A DNA stretch of 8,136 nt from Lachnospiraceae bacterium (GCA_017463035.1 JAFTPY010000377.1:1-8136); one strand, 5' to 3'. Shown: positions 1 to 6,519, counted from the first letter of the stretch. Numbers and translations: made by a program. The notes: generated from the letters alone by a model not told the origin.

Positions 1-1736
1 AGAAGATACAAATCCTCTTCATCGGACTCTCCGTAGGCTCCACTAAACAGCACCGATACGGTACGACTGTACGGCGCATAATCCGGCTGCCAAAGCTGTA
101 CACCGTGATAGGACACATCCGGCAATCCGATATTCTTCCAGTCACTTCCCCGCAACACCCGGCCACCGGACAAAATCCCGTGCGCCTTACGGAACGAAAT
201 CAATTCCTTTACAAAGGAAAGCTGGTCTTTCTTTTCTTTATTCAAACGCCAATTAATCCAGGAAAGCTCATTATCCTGACAATAAGCATTGTTATTTCCT
301 TCTTTGGTATGACCGAATTCGTCTCCCATAAAAAGCATTGGTACAGACTGAGACAAAAACACCGTACTGAGGGCATTTTTACGAAGCTGTGCACGAAGTG
401 CGTTTACCTTTTTCTTCGCCGTCTCTCCTTCGATACCGCAATTCCAGCTATGATTGTAATCTTCACCGTCCTTATTATCTTCACCGTTTGCTTCGTTATG
501 CTTTCGGTCATAGGCATATAAATCATACAAAGAGAACCCGTTCTGGTCTGCAATATAACGAAGCTGTGCATACTCCTTTTTCTCATCGCAAAATTGTCCC
601 AAAAACGCCCCTACCACATTCTCATCGCCCTTTACAAAGCGACGCATCACATTACGAAAACCGTCATTATATACGGCAACTCTGCGTCCTTCGAAACTAT
701 CCGAAAACAACAAAGTCTCCGGACTGTCCGTAACCAAAAACTTTATTCCGGCCAGATACGGATCCTCCGCCAAAAGCCTCAGTACTCCGTTCTCTCCGAT
801 TAGCCGGAAGCCGTCCGCACCGTAGGCATAGGTCCAGTACCGCAAACAATCCGTAATCAGACTCTGTTTCACATCCGATCCAAAGAAAAACTCATAAAAT
901 ACTGCAATTCCCGCTTCATGAAGTGCCGCAACCAGTCGGCGTAATTCCTCATCGGCACACTCTGCATCAGCGGCATAGGATGCCTTCGGCGCAAAATAAT
1001 AATTCTTCGAAGTGTAGCCCCAGAAATTTACCCTGTCTACCGTCTTTTCCTCCGTCCCGGTCTCATAAGCCTGCTGTACCTTTACGAATTCTTCCCCATA
1101 GCGAGCCTCATACTGCGCCAACTGCTTTGCAGACAGGCAACCACAATTTTGAGAAACCTCCATACACTCCTCAAACTCGTACACAGGCATCAACAACACC
1201 GCATTGATACCAAGTTCCTTCAGATACGGAATCTTTTCCGCAAGACCGGCAAAGGTTCCCTTCTTCTTTACACCGGAATTTGCCTGCTTCGTAAAGCCTC
1301 TGACGTGGAGCTTATAAAATATCATATCGGAAAATGCCGGACACACAAAAGCACTCTCGTGCTCCGCTAACGCCGTCCCGGTCTTCTCCTGCTTCGGAAG
1401 CATCGGACGTACTTCACCCTCTAACTTTCCGAAAACATCCTTTCCGCTGACCCCCTTTGCATAGACATCCGTAAATCTTCCTTTTTCGTTTGCAAAAAGA
1501 TAGGTTTCACATCCCTTTATATCCTTCCGTGCCACCTCAGCGTAAAACACCGAGCTATTCCCCATACGGGTCATGGAAAGCTCCTTCTCCGGCTCCTCTT
1601 TTCCCTTACCAAACAGCAAAAGAGTGCAATACTCTGCACCCTCCGCTACTGTTTTAAAGCATATTTTATCGGCCCGGCACCACGCACCGAACCCGTCACC
1701 AAACATTCCTTCCCAAAGTCCGTTTGTATAACCCAA
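1..1736 (-). CDS. Isoamylase/glycogen-debranching-type GH13 protein, predicted non-catalytic, C-terminus off the left edge
   Basis: 578 codons are open without a stop. The family (GlgX/isoamylase, GH13_11-like) cleaves alpha-1,6 branches of glycogen or starch in the cytoplasm. Residues 1-105 look like a degenerate CBM48 domain ending in DVYAKGVSGKDVFGK. The barrel follows: KLHVRGFTK, KGTFAGLAEKIPYLKELGIN, PVYEF, NFWGYTSKNYYFAPK. The 3' part is very conserved: KHNEANGE, NHSWNCGIEG, FLSQSVPMLFMGDEFG, EGNNNAYCQDNELSWINW. The catalytic regions are not. Region I has Glu282 and Ser287 where Asp and His are expected; region II reads GFRLIG, with Ile313 for the nucleophile Asp; region III reads KFLVTDSP, with Thr336 for the acid Glu; region IV reads ADQNGF, with Gln398-Asn399 for His-Asp. 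Only 31 residues separate regions I and II, so the domain B loop is largely gone. I infer a glycan-binding or partner subunit rather than an active enzyme. TTG is the first start after an in-frame stop at 1785-1787; ATG at 1706 is the alternative. It lies 34 bp behind the ABC-F gene. About 100 C-terminal residues are probably missing from view. Confidence 0.88.
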   Translation of the reverse strand, partial: MGYTNGLWEGMFGDGFGAWCRADKICFKTVAEGAEYCTLLLFGKGKEEPEKELSMTRMGNSSVFYAEVARKDIKGCETYLFANEKGRFTDVYAKGVSGKDVFGKLEGEVRPMLPKQEKTGTALAEHESAFVCPAFSDMIFYKLHVRGFTKQANSGVKKKGTFAGLAEKIPYLKELGINAVLLMPVYEFEECMEVSQNCGCLSAKQLAQYEARYGEEFVKVQQAYETGTEEKTVDRVNFWGYTSKNYYFAPKASYAADAECADEELRRLVAALHEAGIAVFYEFFFGSDVKQSLITDCLRYWTYAYGADGFRLIGENGVLRLLAEDPYLAGIKFLVTDSPETLLFSDSFEGRRVAVYNDGFRNVMRRFVKGDENVVGAFLGQFCDEKKEYAQLRYIADQNGFSLYDLYAYDRKHNEANGEDNKDGEDYNHSWNCGIEGETAKKKVNALRAQLRKNALSTVFLSQSVPMLFMGDEFGHTKEGNNNAYCQDNELSWINWRLNKEKKDQLSFVKELISFRKAHGILSGGRVLRGSDWKNIGLPDVSYHGVQLWQPDYAPYSRTVSVLFSGAYGESDEEDLYL

Positions 1737-1740
1737 AACA

Positions 1741-1746
1741 CCCTCC
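1741..1746 (-). promoter_or_regulatory. Ribosome binding site supporting a TTG start
   Basis: On the minus strand GGAGGG lies four bases before TTG at 1736-1734 (five from the GGAGG core). The reading frame has no ATG or GTG between the upstream in-frame stop (1785-1787) and this TTG. The only nearby alternative, ATG at 1706, has GGA immediately abutting it, which is too close. This favours the TTG start. Confidence 0.6.
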
Positions 1747-1770
1747 GTTCTCTGATAAAAACAGAAATAA

Positions 1771-3420
1771 CTACTCTTCCTCGGTCACAACCTCTTCCGT
1801 TACCTCTACGGAAAGAGCCTGACGCTTACGAGCCATTTCATCACTATCTAAGTATTCATCATAGGTGGATACCTTATCAATCATACTTCCGTTCGGAAGA
1901 ATCTCAATAATACGATTTGCGATGGTCTGAATAAACTGATGGTCCTGAGATGTAAACAGGATAACACCCGGATACTTAATCAAACCGTTATTTAATGCCG
2001 TAATGGACTCCATGTCCAGGTGGTTGGTCGGCTCATCCATTAACAATACATTGGTCGCCATAAGCATCATCTTGGAAAGCATAACACGTACACGCTCACC
2101 ACCGGAAAGCACGTTTACCTTCTTTACACCCTCTTCACCGGCAAATAACATACGTCCCATGAAACCGCGGACATAGGTCACATCCTTCTCCGGAGAATAC
2201 GGCATGAGCCAGTCTACGATAGACAGGTCGGATGCAAAATCCTTCGTGTTATCCTTCGGGAAATATGCCTGGCTGGTGGTAATACCCCACTTATAGCTAC
2301 CGGAATCCGGCTCCATCTCACCGGTCAAAATCTTATACAGCGTGGTAATCGCAAGGGTATTTGCGCCTACCAGAGCAATCTTATCCTCACGACCTACGAT
2401 AAAGGAAAGATTATCCAATACCTTTACGCCGTCAATGGTCTTAGAAAGATTCGTTACCGTAAGCACTTCATTACCGATTTCACGGCTCGGTCTGAAGTCG
2501 ATATACGGATATTTTCTGGAAGAAGGGCGGATTTCATCCAGCTCAATCTTTTCCAATGCACGCTTACGGGACGTAGCCTGCTTGGACTTGGATGCATTTG
2601 CGGAGAATCTCTGAATGAACTCCTGCAACTCCTTAATCTTTTCTTCCTTCTTCTTATTTGCTTCCTTCATCTGCTTAATCATAAGCTGGGAAGACTCGTA
2701 CCAGAAATCATAGTTACCGGCATAAAGCTGAATCTTTGCATAGTCGATATCCGCAATATGGGTACAAACCTTATTTAAGAAATAACGGTCATGGGAAACT
2801 ACAATAACCGTATTGTCAAAGTTGATAAGGAACTCCTCCAACCAACGAATTGCTTCCAAATCCAAGTGGTTGGTCGGCTCGTCAAGGAGCAAAATGTCCG
2901 GGTTACCGAACAATGCCTGTGCAAGAAGAACCTTCACCTTCTCACTCGCCTTTAACTCACTCATCATCTTGTAGTGAAGCTCTGTATCAATGCCGAGACC
3001 GTTTAACAAGGTAGCCGCATCGGACTCCGCTTCCCAACCGTTTAAGGTTGCAAACTCCGCCTCTAACTCACTGGCCTTAATACCGTCTTCCTCGGTAAAA
3101 TCTTCCTTTGCGTAGATGGCATCCTTTTCCTTCATAATATCATACAGACGCTGATTACCCATAATAACCGTATCCAGCACCGGATATGCATCGTATTTAA
3201 AGTGATCCTGCTGTAAGAAGGACAAACGCTGACCCGGAGTGATGATAACCTCACCCTTGGACGGCTCCAGCTGTCCGGTCAAAATCTTTAAAAAGGTGGA
3301 CTTACCGGCGCCGTTGGCACCGATTAAGCCGTAGCAGTTGCCCTCGGTAAACTTAATATTTACGTCCTCGAATAACGCTCTTTTTCCCAGTCTTAATGTT
3401 ACATTACTTGCCTGAATCAT
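1771..3420 (-). CDS. ABC-F family ATPase, YbiT/YkpA-like, with one degenerate ATP site
   Basis: 549 aa, close to the ~530 aa of E. coli YbiT, to which it aligns throughout. ABC-F proteins are soluble twin-NBD ATPases without membrane domains; studied members bind the ribosomal E site and affect translation, and some give antibiotic resistance. NBD1 has Walker A GANGAGKST (Lys40), signature LKASEK (156-161) in place of LSGGE, Walker B LLLDEP (Glu181) and switch His210. A charged linker follows (about 258-320, including RFSANASKSKQATSRKRA), the P-site tRNA-interaction motif region of the family. NBD2 has Walker A GANTLAITT with Ile358 at the lysine position, an intact LSGGE (438-442), Walker B LLMDEP (Glu463) and Gln492 at the switch histidine. 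The changes all fall on the same composite site (NBD2 Walker A plus NBD1 signature); the other site looks intact. The open frame continues upstream to 3498, but homology begins at MIQASNVTL, so ATG at 3420 is chosen. The acidic tail ends VTEEVVTEEE. Substrate or drug specificity is not readable. Confidence 0.93.
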   Translation of the reverse strand: MIQASNVTLRLGKRALFEDVNIKFTEGNCYGLIGANGAGKSTFLKILTGQLEPSKGEVIITPGQRLSFLQQDHFKYDAYPVLDTVIMGNQRLYDIMKEKDAIYAKEDFTEEDGIKASELEAEFATLNGWEAESDAATLLNGLGIDTELHYKMMSELKASEKVKVLLAQALFGNPDILLLDEPTNHLDLEAIRWLEEFLINFDNTVIVVSHDRYFLNKVCTHIADIDYAKIQLYAGNYDFWYESSQLMIKQMKEANKKKEEKIKELQEFIQRFSANASKSKQATSRKRALEKIELDEIRPSSRKYPYIDFRPSREIGNEVLTVTNLSKTIDGVKVLDNLSFIVGREDKIALVGANTLAITTLYKILTGEMEPDSGSYKWGITTSQAYFPKDNTKDFASDLSIVDWLMPYSPEKDVTYVRGFMGRMLFAGEEGVKKVNVLSGGERVRVMLSKMMLMATNVLLMDEPTNHLDMESITALNNGLIKYPGVILFTSQDHQFIQTIANRIIEILPNGSMIDKVSTYDEYLDSDEMARKRQALSVEVTEEVVTEEE

Positions 3421-3430
3421 GGTTCTGAAA

Positions 3431-3436
3431 TCCTTT
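3431..3436 (-). promoter_or_regulatory. Ribosome binding site of the ABC-F gene
   Basis: AAAGGA on the minus strand lies ten bases before ATG at 3420-3418. This supports starting at MIQASN rather than at the upstream in-frame ATG at 3498, which would overlap the predicted -35 element of the gene's own promoter. Confidence 0.6.
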
Positions 3437-3470
3437 CTGAATACCTGTTCACATAATTTCTCTATCCTAT

Positions 3471-3498
3471 ATTGTACCGTATCTGTAAAAAAAAGCAA
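3471..3498 (-). promoter_or_regulatory. Putative sigma-A promoter for the ABC-F gene and its downstream GH13 gene
   Basis: Minus-strand -10 TACAAT (3471-3476, 5 of 6 consensus) follows -35 TTGCTT (3493-3498, 3 of 6) at a 16-bp spacing that includes a T-run. The transcript would start near 3464 with a leader of roughly 45 nt. There is no terminator in the 34 bp between the ABC-F and GH13 genes, so both are probably read from here. Confidence 0.5.
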
Positions 3499-3547
3499 GC
3501 AGATTTTCCCGAAAGTTTAGTTTTTTCCCAAAATATGTCGTTTTTTC

Positions 3548-3576
3548 TTGTATCCTAACCATCCATATGCTATAAT
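3548..3576 (+). promoter_or_regulatory. Putative extended -10 promoter for putP
   Basis: A perfect TATAAT at 3571-3576 is preceded by TGC, giving an extended -10 (TGn) element. A weak -35, TTGTAT, sits at 3548-3553 with 17-bp spacing. Transcription would begin near 3582-3584, leaving a leader of about 120 nt before the putP ATG. It points away from the ABC-F promoter about 70 bp to its left. Confidence 0.65.
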
Positions 3577-3583
3577 ACATAGG

Positions 3584-3679
3584 TATGATACTCGGAATGC
3601 TTGGGACAGAAACAAAAGAGGCTCACAGTACAGAACCTCTTTTTCTTTGTCTGCCCTATCGCTTTATCTTGCTATCATA
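3584..3679 (+). promoter_or_regulatory. Structured 5' leader of putP with an attenuator-like hairpin
   Basis: The leader holds nested complementarity. AAAAGAGG (3614-3621) pairs perfectly with CCTCTTTT (3636-3643) around a 14-nt loop and is followed by a T-rich stretch (3640-3648, one C). Below it GGG-a-CAGA (3603-3610) pairs with TCTGCCC (3650-3656), with one bulged A. An outer 7-bp helix joins TATGATA (3584-3590) to TATCATA (3673-3679). The inner hairpin plus U-rich tract resembles a weak intrinsic terminator, so attenuation is possible. No known riboswitch or T-box was recognised; the leader is too short for a T-box. This is pairing by eye, with no energy calculation. Confidence 0.45.
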
Positions 3680-3685
3680 TAAAAG

Positions 3686-3705
3686 TACATAGTAGGAACT
3701 ATATA
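3686..3705 (+). promoter_or_regulatory. putP Shine-Dalgarno presented in a hairpin loop
   Basis: ATAGT (3689-3693) and ACTAT (3698-3702) form a 5-bp stem whose four-base loop is AGGA (3694-3697), the ribosome binding site. Two more A-T pairs can form beyond a C/A mismatch, reaching the base before ATG at 3706. The site lies eight bases from that ATG and so fixes the start at MTTEQ. The stem is short and AU-rich, so any effect on translation would be modest or depend on a bound factor. Confidence 0.45.
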
Positions 3706-5241
3706 ATGACAACAGAACAAATCTGTATTATGATTTCCATTATCGCATATTTGGGAATCGTTATCGCTGTCGGTCTCCGTTTTTCCAAGAAAAACAAATC
3801 CGCAGACGACTTTTATTTAGGAGGACGTAAACTCGGTCCGCTTGTTACCGCAATGAGTGCGGAAGCATCCGACATGAGCAGCTGGTTACTTATGGGATTA
3901 CCGGGCGTTGCTTACTTTTTCGGTATTGCGGAGGCTTTTTGGACCGCTCTGGGCCTTGCCGTCGGAACCTGGGTCAACTGGCTTATTGTAGCAAAGAAAA
4001 TCCGTCGCTACACGCAGAAAACCGAATCCATTACCTTGCCGGATTTCTTTGCGAACCGCTATCGCGATAAGAGCAAGCTTTTGCTACTGATTTCCGCAAT
4101 CATTATCGTTGTTTTCTTTATTCCGTATACTGCATCCGGTTTCGTTGCCTGCGGTAAGCTGTTCTCCACCTTATTCGGTGTGGAATATGTTCCGGCTATG
4201 ATTATCAGTGCTTTGGTTATCGTGGCATATACCGCTCTCGGCGGATTCTTAGCCGCATCCACCACGGACTTTATCCAAAGTATTGTAATGTCCATCGCCC
4301 TTGTTATTGTTTTAGGCTTCGGTATTTCCGTAGCCGGCGGTTTTAATGCGGTTATGGAAAATGCAAAGGAACTGACCGGTTACCTTTCCTTTACCGCTAC
4401 CCACAATGTAGCTACCGGTGAAGTAGGCTCCTACGGAGCATTGACCATAGCTTCTACTCTGGCATGGGGCCTCGGTTACTTCGGTATGCCGCACATTTTG
4501 CTCCGCTTCATGGCAATCAACAATGAAAAGAAGTTAAAACTTTCCCGCCGTGTTGCTACCGTCTGGGTATTCATCTCCCTCGGCGTTGCGGTATTTATCG
4601 GTATCATCGGCTATAGCATGAGTCTTAAGGGCGTTATTCCGATGTTTGAAAGCAAACCGGCTGCAGAAAATATTATTGTGACCATCTCCGATGCTCTGAG
4701 TAAATACGGTATCTTCTTCGCACTGATTGCCGGTATCATTCTGGCGGGTATTCTGGCTTCCACCATGTCTACCGCAGACTCCCAGCTTTTAGCTGCATCC
4801 TCTTCGGTGTCCCATAACATTGTAACCGGTGTATTCGGCAAGAAGAGTTCTCCGAAAACTTCCGTACTGATTGCACGTATTACCGTACTTGCAATTGCCG
4901 TTATCGGTATATTTCTGGCACTGGACCCGAACAGCTCCGTATTTGATATCGTATCCTTTGCGTGGGCAGGCTTCGGCGCCACCTTCGGTCCGGTTGTACT
5001 GTTCGCTCTCTTCTGGAAGCGTTCCAACCGTTACGGTGCCCTTGCAGGTATGATTTCCGGCGGTATTATGGTATTCGTATGGAAGTTCGTTATCGCAAAG
5101 CTGGGCGGTATCTTCGCTATTTACGAGCTGCTTCCGGCGTTCATTATCGCTTGTATCGCCATCGTTGCGGTAAGTCTTCTTACTCCGGCTCCGGAACAGG
5201 AGATTCAGGATGAATTTGACGAAGTAACCGCGATGAAGTAA
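3706..5241 (+). CDS. putP: Sodium/proline symporter PutP (SSS family)
   Basis: 511 aa, an integral membrane protein that imports L-proline with Na+ for nutrition or osmotic adaptation. It aligns with E. coli PutP (502 aa) along its length. YLGGRKLGP leads into TM2, which reads ASDMSSWLLMGLPG; Ala54, Asp56, Met57, Ser58 and Trp60 match PutP Ala53, Asp55, Met56, Ser57 and Trp59, which contribute to Na+ and proline binding. Also shared are WGLGYFGMPHIL, Ser355-Thr356 in MSTADSQLL (PutP Ser340-Thr341, Na+ site), SFAWAGFGATFGPVVLF and a late GMISGG segment. About 13 membrane helices are expected. The frame extends upstream to a TTG at 3601, but that stretch resembles nothing in the family, while ATG 3706 has an AGGA site. 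The gene appears monocistronic: its own promoter and leader upstream, a terminator 26 bp downstream. No putA or other proline gene is in the window. Confidence 0.95.
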   Translation: MTTEQICIMISIIAYLGIVIAVGLRFSKKNKSADDFYLGGRKLGPLVTAMSAEASDMSSWLLMGLPGVAYFFGIAEAFWTALGLAVGTWVNWLIVAKKIRRYTQKTESITLPDFFANRYRDKSKLLLLISAIIIVVFFIPYTASGFVACGKLFSTLFGVEYVPAMIISALVIVAYTALGGFLAASTTDFIQSIVMSIALVIVLGFGISVAGGFNAVMENAKELTGYLSFTATHNVATGEVGSYGALTIASTLAWGLGYFGMPHILLRFMAINNEKKLKLSRRVATVWVFISLGVAVFIGIIGYSMSLKGVIPMFESKPAAENIIVTISDALSKYGIFFALIAGIILAGILASTMSTADSQLLAASSSVSHNIVTGVFGKKSSPKTSVLIARITVLAIAVIGIFLALDPNSSVFDIVSFAWAGFGATFGPVVLFALFWKRSNRYGALAGMISGGIMVFVWKFVIAKLGGIFAIYELLPAFIIACIAIVAVSLLTPAPEQEIQDEFDEVTAMK

Positions 5242-5267
5242 GTTCAATATCCGTTTATACCTAAAAC

Positions 5268-5290
5268 AGGCTGTCCGCATGGGACAGCCT
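5268..5290. terminator. Bidirectional intrinsic terminator between convergent putP and amidase genes
   Basis: AGGCTGTCC (5268-5276) pairs with GGACAGCCT (5282-5290) in a 9-bp GC-rich stem with a 5-base loop. On the plus strand it is followed by ATACTTTTTA, 26 bp after the putP stop. On the minus strand GTTTTAGG follows, serving the amidase gene whose stop is at 5321-5323. The U-tract is better on the putP side. Confidence 0.8.
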
Positions 5291-5320
5291 ATACTTTTTA
5301 TCCTATTCTCTGACTTCTTA

Positions 5321-6418
5321 TTATTCCACAACATTCTGCGCTTCCAACCAGTCATACACGGCCTTTGCCATCTTTTCGGCGTAGGCCTTGCCGTTAGCAT
5401 CGTAAACCTCATTGTCCGCCGCACTGGAGATAAAGCCCAATTCTACAATCATACTGGTCATCTTCGCACTGCGATTGATTTCAAAATCCTCTCTGGTACT
5501 TGACATAGAGCCGAACTTTACACCCCGGTCTGCCAGTCCTCCTACCTCCATAATGCCATCCAGTATCCCGTTTGCCAACGCTTCCGCACCTTGCGGCCGG
5601 CTGCTGTGAATCCAAACCTCTACACCGCGCACGTCTTCATTTCCGTCAAAGGAATTCCGATGAAACGAAATCAACACATCCGCATTCGCATTATTCGCAA
5701 TGGAGGTACGTTCTTTCAATTCCAGGTATATATCGTCCTCCCTGGTCAGAACCACCTCTATGCCATAGGCTTCCAAAGCCTCCTTGAACCATTTGGACAT
5801 TCTGAGATTATCGTCCTTTTCCGCTCGCAACTCCCGTCCGTTTTCATCCCGGAACACCGCGCCTCCGTCCCAGTCTCCGTGACCGGGATCCACACAAACG
5901 ATATATTTTTTTACAGCCGGCGTAACCGTCGGTATCGGTGTCGCCGTCGGCACGGTCGTAACCGCAGGAGTTAAAGTAACCGCTTGTTCCTTCGCAGTCT
6001 TTGTCGATAACAGTTTCTTATTTTCGGAAAGTTCCTGCTTTGTAACTGTCAGTTCCTCTTGCAAGCTCAGGGACATGGCCTGTACGGACCGGAGTTCCTT
6101 AGAAACACCGCCCAAACGAACCGCCAACACAATCACCGTAATCAACAGTCCCAATCCGACTGCCCCTCCGGCAAGCATCCCCAAACGCTTTGTATCCTTA
6201 CAAACCGTTCCGAGCCACTTTGCCGACACGACAAACACCTTCTCCGCCGTCTGCTTCACATGCTTCCACAAAGTCCCGTACCAAGTCTCACGCGTTTTCG
6301 CCGTTTTCCCCGGCTCCGGTCTCCGCTCCACAATTTCTTTTATCTCTTCCGCCTCTTCCATAAAAAAAGAGAACTCTTCCGGTCTTTGTTTATGCTTTTG
6401 TTCCTTGCTCGAACTCAT
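5321..6418 (-). CDS. Membrane-anchored N-acetylmuramoyl-L-alanine amidase (Amidase_3)
   Basis: 365 aa. Amidase_3 enzymes are zinc hydrolases that cut the bond between N-acetylmuramic acid and L-alanine of the stem peptide. Layout: a charged cytoplasmic N-terminus (1-78); one membrane helix (about 79-100, with no signal-peptidase site evident, so a type II anchor); a short helical, probably coiled-coil segment (about 104-140); a Thr/Pro-rich spacer (148-169); and the catalytic domain (171-361). Zinc ligands are visible: His180 in VDPGHGD, Glu200 in AEKDDNL and His253 in SFHRNS. The catalytic Glu326 is in VELGF. The usual SxHxN context carries Arg254 and Ser256, where small residues are common. 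ATG 6418 is eight bases from AGAGG; the GTG just before it (6421) would be only five away. A tandem TAATAA ends the gene. The 101-bp gap upstream has no convincing terminator, so it may be read through from the symporter at 6520-8070. Roles in division, sporulation or wall turnover cannot be separated. Confidence 0.92.
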   Translation of the reverse strand: MSSSKEQKHKQRPEEFSFFMEEAEEIKEIVERRPEPGKTAKTRETWYGTLWKHVKQTAEKVFVVSAKWLGTVCKDTKRLGMLAGGAVGLGLLITVIVLAVRLGGVSKELRSVQAMSLSLQEELTVTKQELSENKKLLSTKTAKEQAVTLTPAVTTVPTATPIPTVTPAVKKYIVCVDPGHGDWDGGAVFRDENGRELRAEKDDNLRMSKWFKEALEAYGIEVVLTREDDIYLELKERTSIANNANADVLISFHRNSFDGNEDVRGVEVWIHSSRPQGAEALANGILDGIMEVGGLADRGVKFGSMSSTREDFEINRSAKMTSMIVELGFISSAADNEVYDANGKAYAEKMAKAVYDWLEAQNVVE

Positions 6419-6426
6419 CACGCACG

Positions 6427-6431
6427 CCTCT
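6427..6431 (-). promoter_or_regulatory. Ribosome binding site of the amidase gene
   Basis: AGAGG on the minus strand stands eight bases from ATG at 6418-6416 and five from the adjacent in-frame GTG at 6421-6419. Spacing favours the ATG. The two choices differ by one residue. Confidence 0.6.
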
Positions 6432-6519
6432 GTAACCGATAACGGTACCTTTCTTTAGAATACCCCCATATCAGTTTACCTCTTTTTCAAGCGTTTTGCA
6501 ACAAAATTCAACATTTTCA

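Noticed and set aside
1..1736. Series of short plus-strand open frames (for example 105-521, 389-733, 923-1207)
   Set aside because: They lie antisense to one continuous minus-strand frame encoding a recognisable isoamylase-type protein; their translations resemble no family and they lack consistent ribosome binding sites.
1..1736. Interpreting the GH13 gene as a frameshifted pseudogene
   Set aside because: The minus-strand frame is uninterrupted for 578 codons with conserved blocks in order on both sides of the altered sites. Only catalytic positions and loops differ, which fits a pseudoenzyme better than decay.
3421..3498. Longer ABC-F start adding 26 residues
   Set aside because: The extra residues match nothing in the family and overlap the likely promoter; homology and the ribosome binding site point to ATG at 3420.
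3601..3705. Longer PutP start at TTG 3601
   Set aside because: The added 35 residues come from the hairpin leader and are absent from PutP proteins; ATG 3706 has a properly spaced AGGA.
3583..3705. T-box or known riboswitch in the putP leader
   Set aside because: The leader is only about 120 nt and no T-box consensus or known aptamer core was seen.
4789..5424. 211-codon minus-strand open frame
   Set aside because: It runs antisense through the 3' end of putP, the terminator and the end of the amidase gene; the translation is low-complexity and unlike any protein I recognise.
5572..6458. Several plus-strand frames of about 70-127 codons opposite the amidase gene
   Set aside because: They are antisense shadows of a well-supported amidase coding region with a complete zinc-ligand set.
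6419..6519. Terminator or separate promoter between the second symporter and the amidase gene
   Set aside because: Only a weak TTTTG-ttg-CAAAA pairing without a U-tract and no -35/-10 pair at acceptable spacing were found, so neither is claimed.
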